A DNA stretch of 45,221 bases, from positions 574,014 to 619,234 of the forward strand of contig NW_019775525.1 of the NCBI RefSeq assembly GCF_001039355.2. Reading direction: 5' to 3'. A program made the position numbers and the translations under genes. Below, piece after piece: positions 20,572-29,920 of this stretch; within the stretch, counting starts at the first letter, position 1, and the number at the start of each line of letters is the position of its first letter. The notes beneath the pieces were generated by a model. The model was not told the DNA's origin. It made no database searches and worked only from the letters and a program-made list of their open reading frames with translations. This DNA comes from Lingula anatina (lineage: Eukaryota; Brachiopoda; Lingulata; Lingulida; Lingulidae).

Positions 20572-23500
20572 ATGAAGTCTCTGATCGTCCTTGCTCTTTG
20601 CGTCTTCGCAGCGTTCGCGGTGACACCACCGCACAAGCAGAGTAAACCCATGAAAGTGAAACGAGTCGTTGGAAAGCAAGTGAGTAAAGGCTCAGTCACA
20701 AATCAGTTGCGATGCGTCGGGGATGGGTAAAACCCGGGAAATGTTAACAAAATCTTGAGACAGATCTCACGATTTTGCACCCGTCGGAGGCGCTCTCCGG
20801 ACGCCTGCGGGTTGTCGCAGATTTTTTAGACATCGCCACACCCGTCGCGGTCCCCAACTTTGAACTTAAAATTTTAAGATTGCTCGCAAGATTTTTCACC
20901 CATTTTGGGCATCCCAGACACAATCTCCGATGACCTACGATGCCCTCCGATTAATCGGAGGCGTCCTCCGAATAATCTGAGACTAGTCGTAAGATTCTGT
21001 GTGGGATTGAAAAATCAGGTTGAGATTCAATATCTGCGAGTAGTCTCCGGCGCCCTCCGACTGAATCGGAGGCGCCGTGCGACGATTCGTAAGCTTTATG
21101 AGATCGTCTCCGACCAATCATACGGTGGAATCGTAGTAAATCGCCGTGTATAAAAGGGCGCCTCAGACCGGATCGCTAAAAGTTTGAGAAAAGGGAGGGG
21201 GGGGGGGGAATTACAAGAAAAGACGCTCGCAGATATCGTCTCCGATCGCCTCTGATTGCATGAGGCTAATCCCACGATTTTTCGACAAAACCGGGTCAAA
21301 ATCCTTGAAAAAATCTCAGACAATGTGACTGCTCCACTTTTATTAGGATTATTGCTAGGATTGTTCAAGGATTCTTTATTTTCTACGACGACCCCCGGCC
21401 AAAACTAATCCCCGACAGATCGCCGACATTGTGACTGAGCCTTAATCACCATCGAGACGTTCCTGCCCTCTTTCGGGTGTCAGCTATACTAAGCTCGTAG
21501 TTACGCACTTGCAAATGGAAATCCAACTGCGTGAATTACCTTATTACAGATACATACAGATATGGCATGAATGTAAACAAAATATCACGCGAGATTTAGC
21601 TGTTATATGGCGCCAGTCATACAGGTAGTTCTATAAGCAATGTCAAAGAAAATCGGTCTCGTTGTTCTTAAGCAAGCACACTTAAGCTCTACCCTCAATG
21701 CCTTTCCTATTTCTGCAAATGCTTCAAGAACATGTACAATGAAATAAATACTTTTTCCGTCAGCATTTCATTGTTCACGCTCATGAGGAAGGCGTCTTGG
21801 TCCAGAAAAAGGTCAAGGTTGACCAGGGCAGGAAACTGGTCAGTTACTACGTCCCTCAACAGAACCATGTGAACGAGTCCGAATTCATCCATGACTTCAA
21901 GAACGTAAGTTGAATTTATTTATTTAGAGTTCACTGAACCCAAAGTAATAACAATGATGACTGTGTAAGTTATAAATGAATAAGTACTCACATTTTTACT
22001 TGTATTGTTTCTAAAATATACTCTAAGAGAATAATATTTTTTTATTTATTGTTAAACTGCAAATGTGTTTTACGGCAATACTTCAAACTTCAAATAGTGA
22101 CTCTTAAATTATGACTCCAATTGTCATAATCTAACAAGAACCATGCCTAGGTAAATTCGAAGAACATATCATTGTCAATTCAAGGGATAACAAAGTGATG
22201 AAATTCTTTTGCTTACAAACTTGCCTATTTTAACTCTTTTCAGAACCTGACTGTGATGATCTTCCCCAAGCAGAAGGCTTGCTTTGTGGTTTCTCTTGAC
22301 AAGACCGAGGTCCAGGATCCAGACACCACCATCACCGCCCTAAGGGAGGCTGAGAAGGACGTAGGTTTATTTATTCATTTATTTATTTATTTATTACAAG
22401 TATATTGGTATGCACGTTTGTGGTCACGTCGTCGTTTCACGTTAGAGGCCACAATCTGTGATTTTATGTTACACTTTTTTGCACATTTGTAATACTTCTA
22501 GGGTGAAATCTTTTGATTTTCATTAAGATCGTATTAACAGTTTATATGTAAAAATTCCTGAAGTTTTTAAATATTATAATTCCTGGTTTATCTCGTGTTG
22601 ATGCCCTAAGAAAAGCAAACCTTGTCACTTTAGAGAACAAGCGCAAAGACTTATGAAAGTCCTTCTTTCAGAAAATTAAGAATTACAGTTCCAGGATTTT
22701 GCTAATGAAGGGAGGGCAAAGGTTAACAAATAACATTTGGCAAATGTGAAGTGGTAGACGAAGATAACATTTTTATAAAGCAATGGGATTGCACAGTAGC
22801 TTGTTTTTGTCTATTTCGCTTGTTAAACTGTACTTGGATAAGAGAAAGGGGTTCTCAGATTTCAAAATGACCCACTGTACCCCAAACCAGCATAGCTTTT
22901 GTACAAGCGGAGGATACATATATAACATGCCCAGCAGACACAGAACGTTATAAGAACGTTATCAGAGCGTTACCACAACGTTACGGTAACGCTCTAATAA
23001 CGTTCTGTGTTTGCTTGGCGTGTCATCTCTACTTAAAATCTACACATGCAGCAAATTATTGCATCTCTCCGTTGTGTCACTACGTAGTTTTGAAAAAAAT
23101 AAAATGCTCATAAAGAAAAATATTCCCGTGGTGAAAATAACCCAGAATTCTAAGCATTTAGAAATCAGGTGTTTGAATTTTCGGTTTCTTTCCTTTTTAG
23201 GGAGATATGCCAGTTACCAGCATTCAGACCAGGGACTACAACATTGAGGGAACCCCACAGAAACCAGAGAGCCTCCTGCCAGAGGATCTTATCCCCAAGT
23301 GCAAGAACTTCGCCACCTTCAGAGCTAAGAAGATGATGGAGAGCATAAGGGCTGACGAAAAAGTAGGACATGTCACTGGTGAAATAAGTAAGGAAAACTG
23401 GTTTATTTTTGTAAAAACTTAACAGTTTATAGTTATTTTGATATCCAAAAAGGAGTTTTAATACCGATGACACTGCACAGAGGAAATGAAAACACAATTA

Positions 23501-24414
23501 GGCAGGGTTGCCTTTTTTCGGTAGATAATCTCCGCATCTTTACTAGAAGCATGTGCATTTTTATTCAGAACATACGTAGTGGGGTGACCATCACTGAAAG
23601 TGATGCCTGCAACAAAACTCAAACATGCAAATCTAATTTAATTCTTTCTCAATTTTGATTGCAGACGGCAGCCGCAGGAAGAGAGAAGCCCCAACTGTTG
23701 CTATTGTCGAAGGTGATCCATGCAACATATGCATGAAGCCAGAGTGTGCTGTCCAGACCCGCCATTGCCAATTCATCGTCATGTGCCAGACTTCTGTCAA
23801 GGAAGGAAAGATTGTTCCAGACTGTAGCAAGAGACAGCAGGTAGGTTAACAAGAGCGCAGTTTAACGAAAGAACTTGGAGGCACACAATCAGCGTTAGAC
23901 CATTATACATGTACAGCAAAAATCTAATAATTTTCCTAATTTAACATTTCCCAATCGTTACAAAGACAATAAATATATACAAGAGACTTTTTCAGTGAAA
24001 CGGGTTTTTGAGTCCTTTAGTTTCTTGTGTTAAAGACACTTTTATATAGAGAGACTTGTGAATTTCATTCGTCATGGTAAAAAGACAAACACTACCACTT
24101 TCTTAGACCTCGTCATATTAATCTCGAATCACAACTGATTTTAAAAATCTGCATCAGAATAAAGACAATCTTTACAGTTGTAAAACTGGCCCGAGGAAGC
24201 GGAATTTCCACAGACTCCTGACACTGAGTTTCAACGTTTTATGCAGTCTCTAAAATATTCCGATTGTTTATTCTCCCAGGTTTACAACTGCCACCACGTC
24301 AACGAGTGCAAGCCATGCTGCGATAGGAACCGCCGAGTCGCCTTTGAAATTGCCTGCAGATTTTTTTTGGACAACTTGCCTAAATCTTCCTATTCAAACT
24401 GCCGTGGACAGTAA
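20572..24414 (+). CDS. BRICHOS-domain secreted proprotein, tandem copy D (diverged; splice-junction base loss)
   Basis: Coding exons 20572-20679, 21764-21904, 22244-22360, 23201-(23362 or 23387), 23665-23840 and 24280-24414. Signal peptide (MKSLIVLALCVFAAFA), BRICHOS Asp/Cys/Cys and a furin-type RRKR/E site are present. Exon 5 lacks the G that precedes GT in the other copies: using the old donor (GTAGGA at 23363) shifts the frame and stops early in exon 6. A consensus donor (GTAAGG at 23388) lengthens the exon by 25 bases, restores phase 1 and adds eight residues (VGHVTGEI). The frame then reads on to 287 residues in total. The last exon is shorter (44 codons against 55), basic and diverged, with an extra cysteine (VYNCHHVNECKPCC). 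Intron 2 carries a 755 bp TAA-flanked inverted-repeat element. The gene is either functional with shifted splicing or an early pseudogene. Confidence 0.78.
20685..21445. mobile_element. 755 bp inverted-repeat element with TAA target duplication (PIF/Harbinger-like MITE) in intron 2 of copy D
   Basis: Ends AGGCTCAGTCACA... and ...TGTGACTGAGCCT are perfect inverted repeats (20688 and 21442), flanked by TAA on both sides (20685-20687 and 21443-21445). Copy C has the uninterrupted target GTGAGTAATCACCATCG. A three-base TWA duplication is characteristic of PIF/Harbinger elements. The interior is GC-richer than the neighbourhood, with repeated CTCCGA-type words, and has no transposase. Confidence 0.72.
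22050..22137. repeat. Inverted-orientation counterpart in intron 3 of copy D
   Basis: Contains GTTTTACGGCAATACTTCAA and CTCTTAAATTATGA, the reverse complement of the copy C spacer. The right arm is intact; the left arm has decayed. Confidence 0.6.
22930..23020. mobile_element. ACGTT-type palindromic MITE in intron 4 of copy D (same insertion as in copy C)
   Basis: CCCAGCAGACACAGAACGTTA to GTTCTGTGTTTGCTTGG. The flanks and interior match 16457-16547. The arms have a GAGCGTTA/TAACGCTC compensatory pair, which keeps the hairpin perfect. Confidence 0.6.
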
Positions 24415-25455
24415 ATTTGGAATAAAACGAGGACAAAAAGCAAAAAATAATGATGCACAAAGAAGGCTACTGTCAATTCTGATACAATAATACATTATGC
24501 TCAAGAATATTGTAACCCTTTGAGGTATTCCAGCGTCTTATTATTCAATATTGCATTTATCTTTGTGTTGATTTAATACAATAAAAAACGCTTCAATCAT
24601 GCTGATTTTCGAACTCGACCTGTATTTCAGTAAGATTGATCATTCCTGTGAGTTTCAAGACAATAGGCCTATCGGCTTTCCTTGAAATGTGCTATCAGTA
24701 TTGAGTATATGCTGAAAAAAGCGAAAAAAAGCATACTGTTACTTTTGAAAACATGGCCACATTACGATGATTTTCGAAATCGACCTGCATTCCCGCAAGA
24801 AAATGCAGTAGTATCGAAGTAGCAAAGAAGCATTAACGCAGTAGTGGTGTGGAGCATATTTGCAGTAGAAATGCAGCATAGCCTACTGCAATTCTACTTC
24901 AAAAATTACATAGGGTTGTACAGAGGAGGAGCATTAATGCAGTAGATTAGCAGCATAATAGAAGCATGTTTCAAATATTCTAATTAGCTCCCCAATCGAA
25001 GCAGATTTGAAGCATGTTTGCAGTATGATTGCAGTAGTCTACTGCGCTGGAGTATCTACTTCGTTTTCGTGCGGGTTTATGAATATTCATCAATTTCATA
25101 AGTTTGAAGACAGAAGGTAACACGTTTTTCCAGTTATCTTGTTATCTCTTAAGGTGCAAGACGACGACGGCGACGATCGACAGACGCGACAGACGCAAGT
25201 GTCGGCTATATGTACAGACACACCTGTTTCTGTTCATAAAAAGACTCAGACATGCCTTCTTCAAATATTATCCTCGATAAATTTTGTTTAGAAAAGAACA
25301 CTATTGTAGTAGTCCGGGTATTTCTTTCAAAAATAGGTAATAAAATAAGATAATACATTTAACGCTCTGCTCTATTCCACAATAATGTCTCTAATCCTGG
25401 CAATGACCTGTTCTTTTTTTTCAAATAATAAAACGTTAAGTTTTGCGGATAGTAT
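24415..25455 (+). promoter_or_regulatory. 3' flank of copy D, split by an ~800 bp insertion
   Basis: AATAAA at 24421-24426 lies directly after the stop. The conserved 3' flank seen in A-C (AAAAGACTCAGAC onward, distal AATAAA at 25427-25432) resumes only at about 25238. About 800 bases have therefore been inserted at about 24437-25237, including the inverted-repeat element at 24792-25075. Confidence 0.5.
24792..25075. mobile_element. GCAGTA-rich inverted-repeat element downstream of copy D
   Basis: CCCGCAAGAAAATGCAGTAG at the left and CTACTTCGTTTTCGTGCGGG at the right are imperfect inverted ends. The interior is dominated by GCAGTAG / AGCATAA words on both strands. It forms part of the ~800 bp insertion splitting the 3' flank of copy D. 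Confidence 0.52.
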
Positions 25456-25766
25456 CTTCTTCATTGTTAATGAATGAACCGGAGTTAAAAGCTCTATTTG
25501 TTATTTTGGAAAGATCTCTGATCTGCCAGAATGTTTACATTGGTCTATGCATTGACTTCCTTCCAGTAACGTAGACGTCCGAATAGAATTAGAGCTAAAA
25601 ATGCTGATCAAATAAATCATACCTGCACAGAAGCAATGATGGAAAATGATTAAAAAAAACTCCACCTACAATTTTTAATATTAATAACATAATTTAGGTA
25701 CAGCGAGTTTTCTTATTTACTGCTTACAGTTGAGAGAAAAGCTGTTATTGAACTATAGTATATATA

Positions 25767-25934
25767 AGGCCCCATTCAGAATAGGGGACTAAGTAGTCAT
25801 ATATGACCGACCCAATTGAATACTTCGCCACGGGATGTCTATTCAGGTCTATCAGCGGGTTAGACAGCAAGCTTTGTAGTGGGTCGCCACATTTGACCCT
25901 CGGACTAATTAGTCCCCTATTCTGAATGGGGCCT
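25767..25934. mobile_element. 168 bp MITE with AGGCCCCATTC ends inserted in a TA repeat
   Basis: AGGCCCCATTCAGAATAGGG and the reverse complement CCCTATTCTGAATGGGGCCT are nearly perfect 30-base inverted repeats, bounded by TA on both sides. The surrounding sequence is repeated at about 26100-26280 without the element. Confidence 0.68.
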
Positions 25935-26165
25935 ATCATGACTTTTTGAGGTCGTACAGCTTTATTGTTGAATTGACTTTTAAAAAGTGATGCACAAAAT
26001 ATTACCACAAAAGAAAAAATAACCACAATGATATCAGACCCTTTCCTATATTGGAAAACAATAAAACGCACCAGCCACAATTTTAAGACATTACATATCA
26101 AATGAGTACAGCCAGGTTTCTGTTTAACTGCTTTTAGTTGAGAAAAAAGTTGTTATTGAGCTAAA

Positions 26166-26167
<2 letters not shown>

Positions 26168-26232
<65 letters not shown>
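26168..26232. repeat. (TA)n microsatellite, about 32 units
   Basis: Uninterrupted TA run. It occupies the place where the sister duplicate carries the MITE at 25767-25934. Confidence 0.85.
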
Positions 26233-26234
<2 letters not shown>

Positions 26235-26312
26235 ATGACTCTTTGAGGTCTTAGAGCTGGATCTTTTAATTGGCTTTACCATGACAATCAATTTATGAAA
26301 TCTAAACCAATA

Positions 26313-27538
26313 TCAATTTGCCAGTGGTTTCCTCAAAACCATAATGGCGTGATCGCCAACAATTATTCGCTGCAGCTGAATGAAGTTAGCCGTCAGATGC
26401 TGTAGCCTAGCTTCACCGTATATGCGATGGCCATTAAAAACCAGCGTTCCTTTCTCCTTCCCGCACTCGGCAGGAACTCCGAGGAAAAATAGTCCGCCGG
26501 GTATCAGCATGCACCATACTTGTGCCGCAGCTTCGAGATCGCCGTATGGGTTAAGAGGGTCGCCATAACGCCCCAGCCCGGCGTGTTCAATGGAGGAAAA
26601 AGATACTACAACGTCCAGTTGCTTGTTTTCCTTCTTGATATGTTCCTCAGCCAACTGTGTCACCAATTTAAAAGAGATACTCGGATGTTCTATGTTTATT
26701 TCATTATAATCAACAGCGGTCACATTGGTCACTCCGGTATTCAAGAGCATGACTTCTACCCATGGTACCTGAGTCCCAATAACCGTAACGCGTTTCCCTT
26801 TCAGTTCATTCTCAAACGCCTTCAAAACGTGCTTGAACCCTGCACTCATATACTCATAGGAACCCAACATCACATTGCGTTTGTCCATATCGATCATGTT
26901 GGCCATTAATTTACTACTAAAACTCGTCTGGAAGGCCTTCTTGGCATACTTAAAGTAGAAATGCTTTAGCTGTAGTGCGCCATTTTGAGTAAACGCGGAC
27001 ATGAGGCCCGGTGGTGGTGTTCGTAGAGGAGGGTCGTACACTTTTCCAGGAGGTACCTTCATTCTCACGAGGAGAGAGTGACAGTTAAATTCCTTTTTCA
27101 GAAAAGCATCTCCTTCCCTCTTCTGTATATTGTAGTCACAGACCTGGCCACAGGTTAATTTCAAAGCATATTCAGCCATAGTGATATTGCCAACCGTGGT
27201 CTGTTTCGACACCTCTGCAACAATCTGAAATAAGGAAGTTATTAATAATTTGTATATTTTCTATCTCGACCTTTTCAATGGGAAACGTAGGTTCTTTTTT
27301 CATGGTTGGGCAAACGACAAAGAGCCAAAATCAACAGAGTGGCTTGCCGACGTGGGGCCAATGGCGGCTTGCTATCTGTAATTTGTCAACAAAAGGCAGA
27401 GAGCTTTACCTTGCCGCGTGTCACCTCCTGGAAGGTTCGGTACCAATACGCCGCTGTCAACAATATTGCAACAAGGGCACCAACCGAAAACAAGGTCTTC
27501 CATGATGGGAAACTTCTTCTATTTGAGAAAAGGGCCAT
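26313..27538 (-). CDS. DUF268 (methyltransferase-like) type II membrane protein, 346 aa, two exons
   Basis: Exon 1 is 27410-27538 (43 codons) and exon 2 is 26313-27224 (303 codons plus stop), joined in phase 0. Exon 1 gives a short basic N-terminus (MALFSNRRSFPSWK) and a hydrophobic segment at about 16-32, so a single signal anchor with the rest in the ER/Golgi lumen is likely. The C-terminal two thirds carry DUF268 hallmarks: VTVIGTQVPWVEVMLLNTG (a motif-I-like strand-loop with GTQ-PW instead of GxGxG), AVDYNEI after it, then VVSFSSIEHAGLGRYGDPL and PGGLFFLGVP. These resemble a class I SAM-methyltransferase fold. DUF268 was defined on nematode proteins of unknown function; its substrate is not known. 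Longer frames starting with GTG inside exon 2 miss the anchor exon. Confidence 0.85.
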
Positions 27539-28318
27539 TCCTCTGTGTCAATGATTAAACGTGTTGCAGACCTCTGTATATATTGAAATAGGTAACGTTT
27601 GAGATCCTACCGACGTATTGCATGTATTTTGCATCAACAAAACCCCAAACAGGCCTTACAATGAAGTTACCAGAACGCTAATTTTTACCTGGCGGCGGTT
27701 TTATATCAACCTTTATAACACGTTCCTTTGTAAAAAAAAAACCCAGCTAGGAGCGATGTGTCTGATTATTCATGGCTCACAACTGAGGGTTAACAAATGG
27801 CACATTTTTACTAGGTGATTAAATATATTTTTCCCGTTAGAGCTTTCGTATAGGTCAGGACTAGATTCTGTATAATGTAACCGACTGAGTATAATTCATT
27901 TGGATTTAATCCATTCAATTTTCTGGAAATCGTTTTGTACGTAGGGTATACTTTTTGTCCGCAATAGATTTTTTTTAATTTGTGTGTTCACTTACTTTTA
28001 ATACCCCCTGAAAAGGTTTAAAGGCTGGTGCGTTATTAGAGTGAACAGTTTTTCATGTTTCTAGATGAGACGATTACAATGGAGACGTTTTCTCACAATA
28101 AAACAAACCAATGGCTTTACCCGTTGGTTCAAAAGAAACCCCCAGCTTGTATTGATCCATCACCTTCCACTCATAATCTGTCGACTACCCTACGTAACAA
28201 CTACCTCCTACAAGTCAACACATCTGCTCAAGCCCACCACGGAAAAATAACAAATTTGAAATATCCAGGTTCACCCGTAAAAACCAGCGTGGTTCCATCG
28301 AGCCACCATATTGGATCC

Positions 28319-28698
28319 TGGTGTGACAGGATTAGCAGTCCTAGAGATGAAAGCCCGGGCTCCCATATGATTAGAACAGGTTAAAGTTAGTCAGAGTATT
28401 GTAGTAACAGGGGCGGATCCAGGATTATTTGAAGGGGGGGTCAATGGATGCGAAGCCGTGGGGATGGGGGCCCGCTGAAAGCGAATGATACCATTTGGTA
28501 CGGTTTAGAACTATGATTTATCTAGTCAAAATTCTAATATCAAGAGGGGACCAGAAATCGAAGGGGGGGTCAGGACCCCCCCCCTCCCCCACCACTGTAA
28601 ATCCGCCACTAGGCTAGTATAAGGGACGGATGATTAAAGAAGGCATGGGGAACAGACTACTGTTCACTGAGGACTACCATTATTGTGACAACGGTACT
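28319..28698. mobile_element. GTGTGACAGG MITE interrupted by a hAT-like element
   Basis: GGTGTGACAGGATTAGCAG starts it and ACTACCATTATTGTGACA ends it. Interior words CCCATATGATTAGAA and CAGAGTATTG match the reverse complement of 14485-14655. A 205 bp element splits it at 28408-28612. Confidence 0.52.
28408..28612. mobile_element. hAT-like nonautonomous element nested in another MITE
   Basis: CAGGGGCGGATCCAGGATTA at one end and AAATCCGCCACTAG at the other form imperfect inverted repeats with the CAGNGGCGGAT end common in hAT-type MITEs. Flanks TGTAGTAA and GCTAGTAT suggest a decayed 8 bp target duplication. G-rich and C-rich runs near both ends could form a hairpin. Confidence 0.5.
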
Positions 28699-29659
28699 GC
28701 CATGCCCACCGTAGTATTTTGGATCAGTCGTAGTCTTTTTTAATTCATCTTGCTTTATAATTGCTTTTAATGCACTGACAAAATCTAGTTATATTCAAAT
28801 ACAATCATGAAATCTAGAAATATTCAAATGCACTCATAAACCTAGTACTATACACCTCGAGGCCCAGTCACATACAATGTATTTCGCTTTTTATCCCCGT
28901 GGACGTTTTGATATAATATTAAAAAGCTTCGAGCAAATACAGAACAATCACGAAATCGTTCCGTGAGTAGCAATAAAATTAGAATTGCCTATCATTGTAG
29001 AGTTGCAATGAGATCGACCGTCAGCAACGTTGATTATTCTACTCGTTCGACCTCAATTGTGTAATCCATACACCACAAGTCTAAACACAGTTATAAAACA
29101 CTGTTTTTTGCTGGGGGGGCGCTGCAGTAGCCTGCCTCGATTGGCTCGGCAATATCCGTTCCCTATTTGCTTCGATCCGCTTGGTAAATATAGCATGGTA
29201 GGGGAGGACAATTTTATACGTGTAGCGCACAGAAACAATCCCTTATTTTTAGAAGGTTGAAGGGATAACTCCGAATCTAATTGGGATGAGAGAACTTGCC
29301 CGCTGTCCCTCCCCCTGAATCTGACACTGCTGTACCTGGCATGCACAGACACACAATAAAAACGAACCCATCTTTTAATCTATATTTTATTTCAAACCTT
29401 TTAATTTATTCTATAAATCTTGTGTAAGACTAAAAGTCAGGGTGTTATATTGTGTTCATTCATATAATGGCAGTTAATTGCTACTCAAAATACAACATAT
29501 ATTTGTAAATAACATGAAACATTGCTGTAGCATAATTAAACATATATTGCACGTTACATCATAACAACATCACATTCCTTTGGAATCGCAACTGCATTCA
29601 TCACTTTCCTAAGTAAACCACGTAAGCATACATGTAGCCAAGGGTCAGCACCCCTTTCA

Positions 29660-29920
29660 ATCTGCCGATGCCCCTCCTCCTCCCCCCCTCCAATTCACCC
29701 TTTCAATCACCCCCGGCACCCCCTCCAATGCGTCCCCCTCCACCCCTCCTTTCCCAATCCCCCTCCCCCGGCAACCCCTCCAATCCGCCCCCTCGTCCCC
29801 CTCCTTTCCGTATTCCCCTCCCCCCGGCACCCCCTTCAATCCGCCCCTCCCCCACCCCCTGCACCCCCTCCCAACCACCCCCTGCACCCCCTCCTAACCT
29901 CCTCTCCCCCTCCCCTTCCA
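29660..29920. repeat. C-rich minisatellite tract in or beyond the Kelch-gene 3' UTR
   Basis: About 260 bases, mostly CCCCTCC, CCCCGGCACCCC and CCAATCCGCCCC words with a rough period of 15-25. The minus strand is G-rich with many runs of four or more G. A Pro-rich + strand frame and a Gly-rich minus-strand frame across it are composition artefacts. Confidence 0.75.

Larger units (their letters stand above)
25690..26280. repeat. Local duplication flanking a TA tract (one arm carries a MITE, the other an expanded TA repeat)
   Basis: First arm: GTTGAGAGAAAAGCTGTTATTGAAC-like sequence, TATATA, then CTTTTTGAGGTCGTACAGC. Second arm: GTTGAGAAAAAAGTTGTTATTGAGC-like sequence, (TA)n, then CTCTTTGAGGTCTTAGAGC. 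The arms are about 75-85% alike by eye. Confidence 0.6.
25456..26312. other. Intergenic DNA between copy D and the DUF268 gene
   Basis: No gene seen. Contents are the local duplication, the MITE and the TA microsatellite listed separately. On the minus strand this is downstream of the DUF268 stop codon; AATAAA-type signals for that gene could lie here but none stands out. Confidence 0.4.

Noticed and set aside
23649-23852. Minus-strand frames opposite exon 6 in every BRICHOS copy
   Set aside because: Shadows of a strongly coding + strand exon; they recur only because the exon is duplicated.
28055-28384. 109-codon + strand frame upstream of the nested MITEs
   Set aside because: Its end runs into the MITE, composition is not coding-like and no domain is visible.
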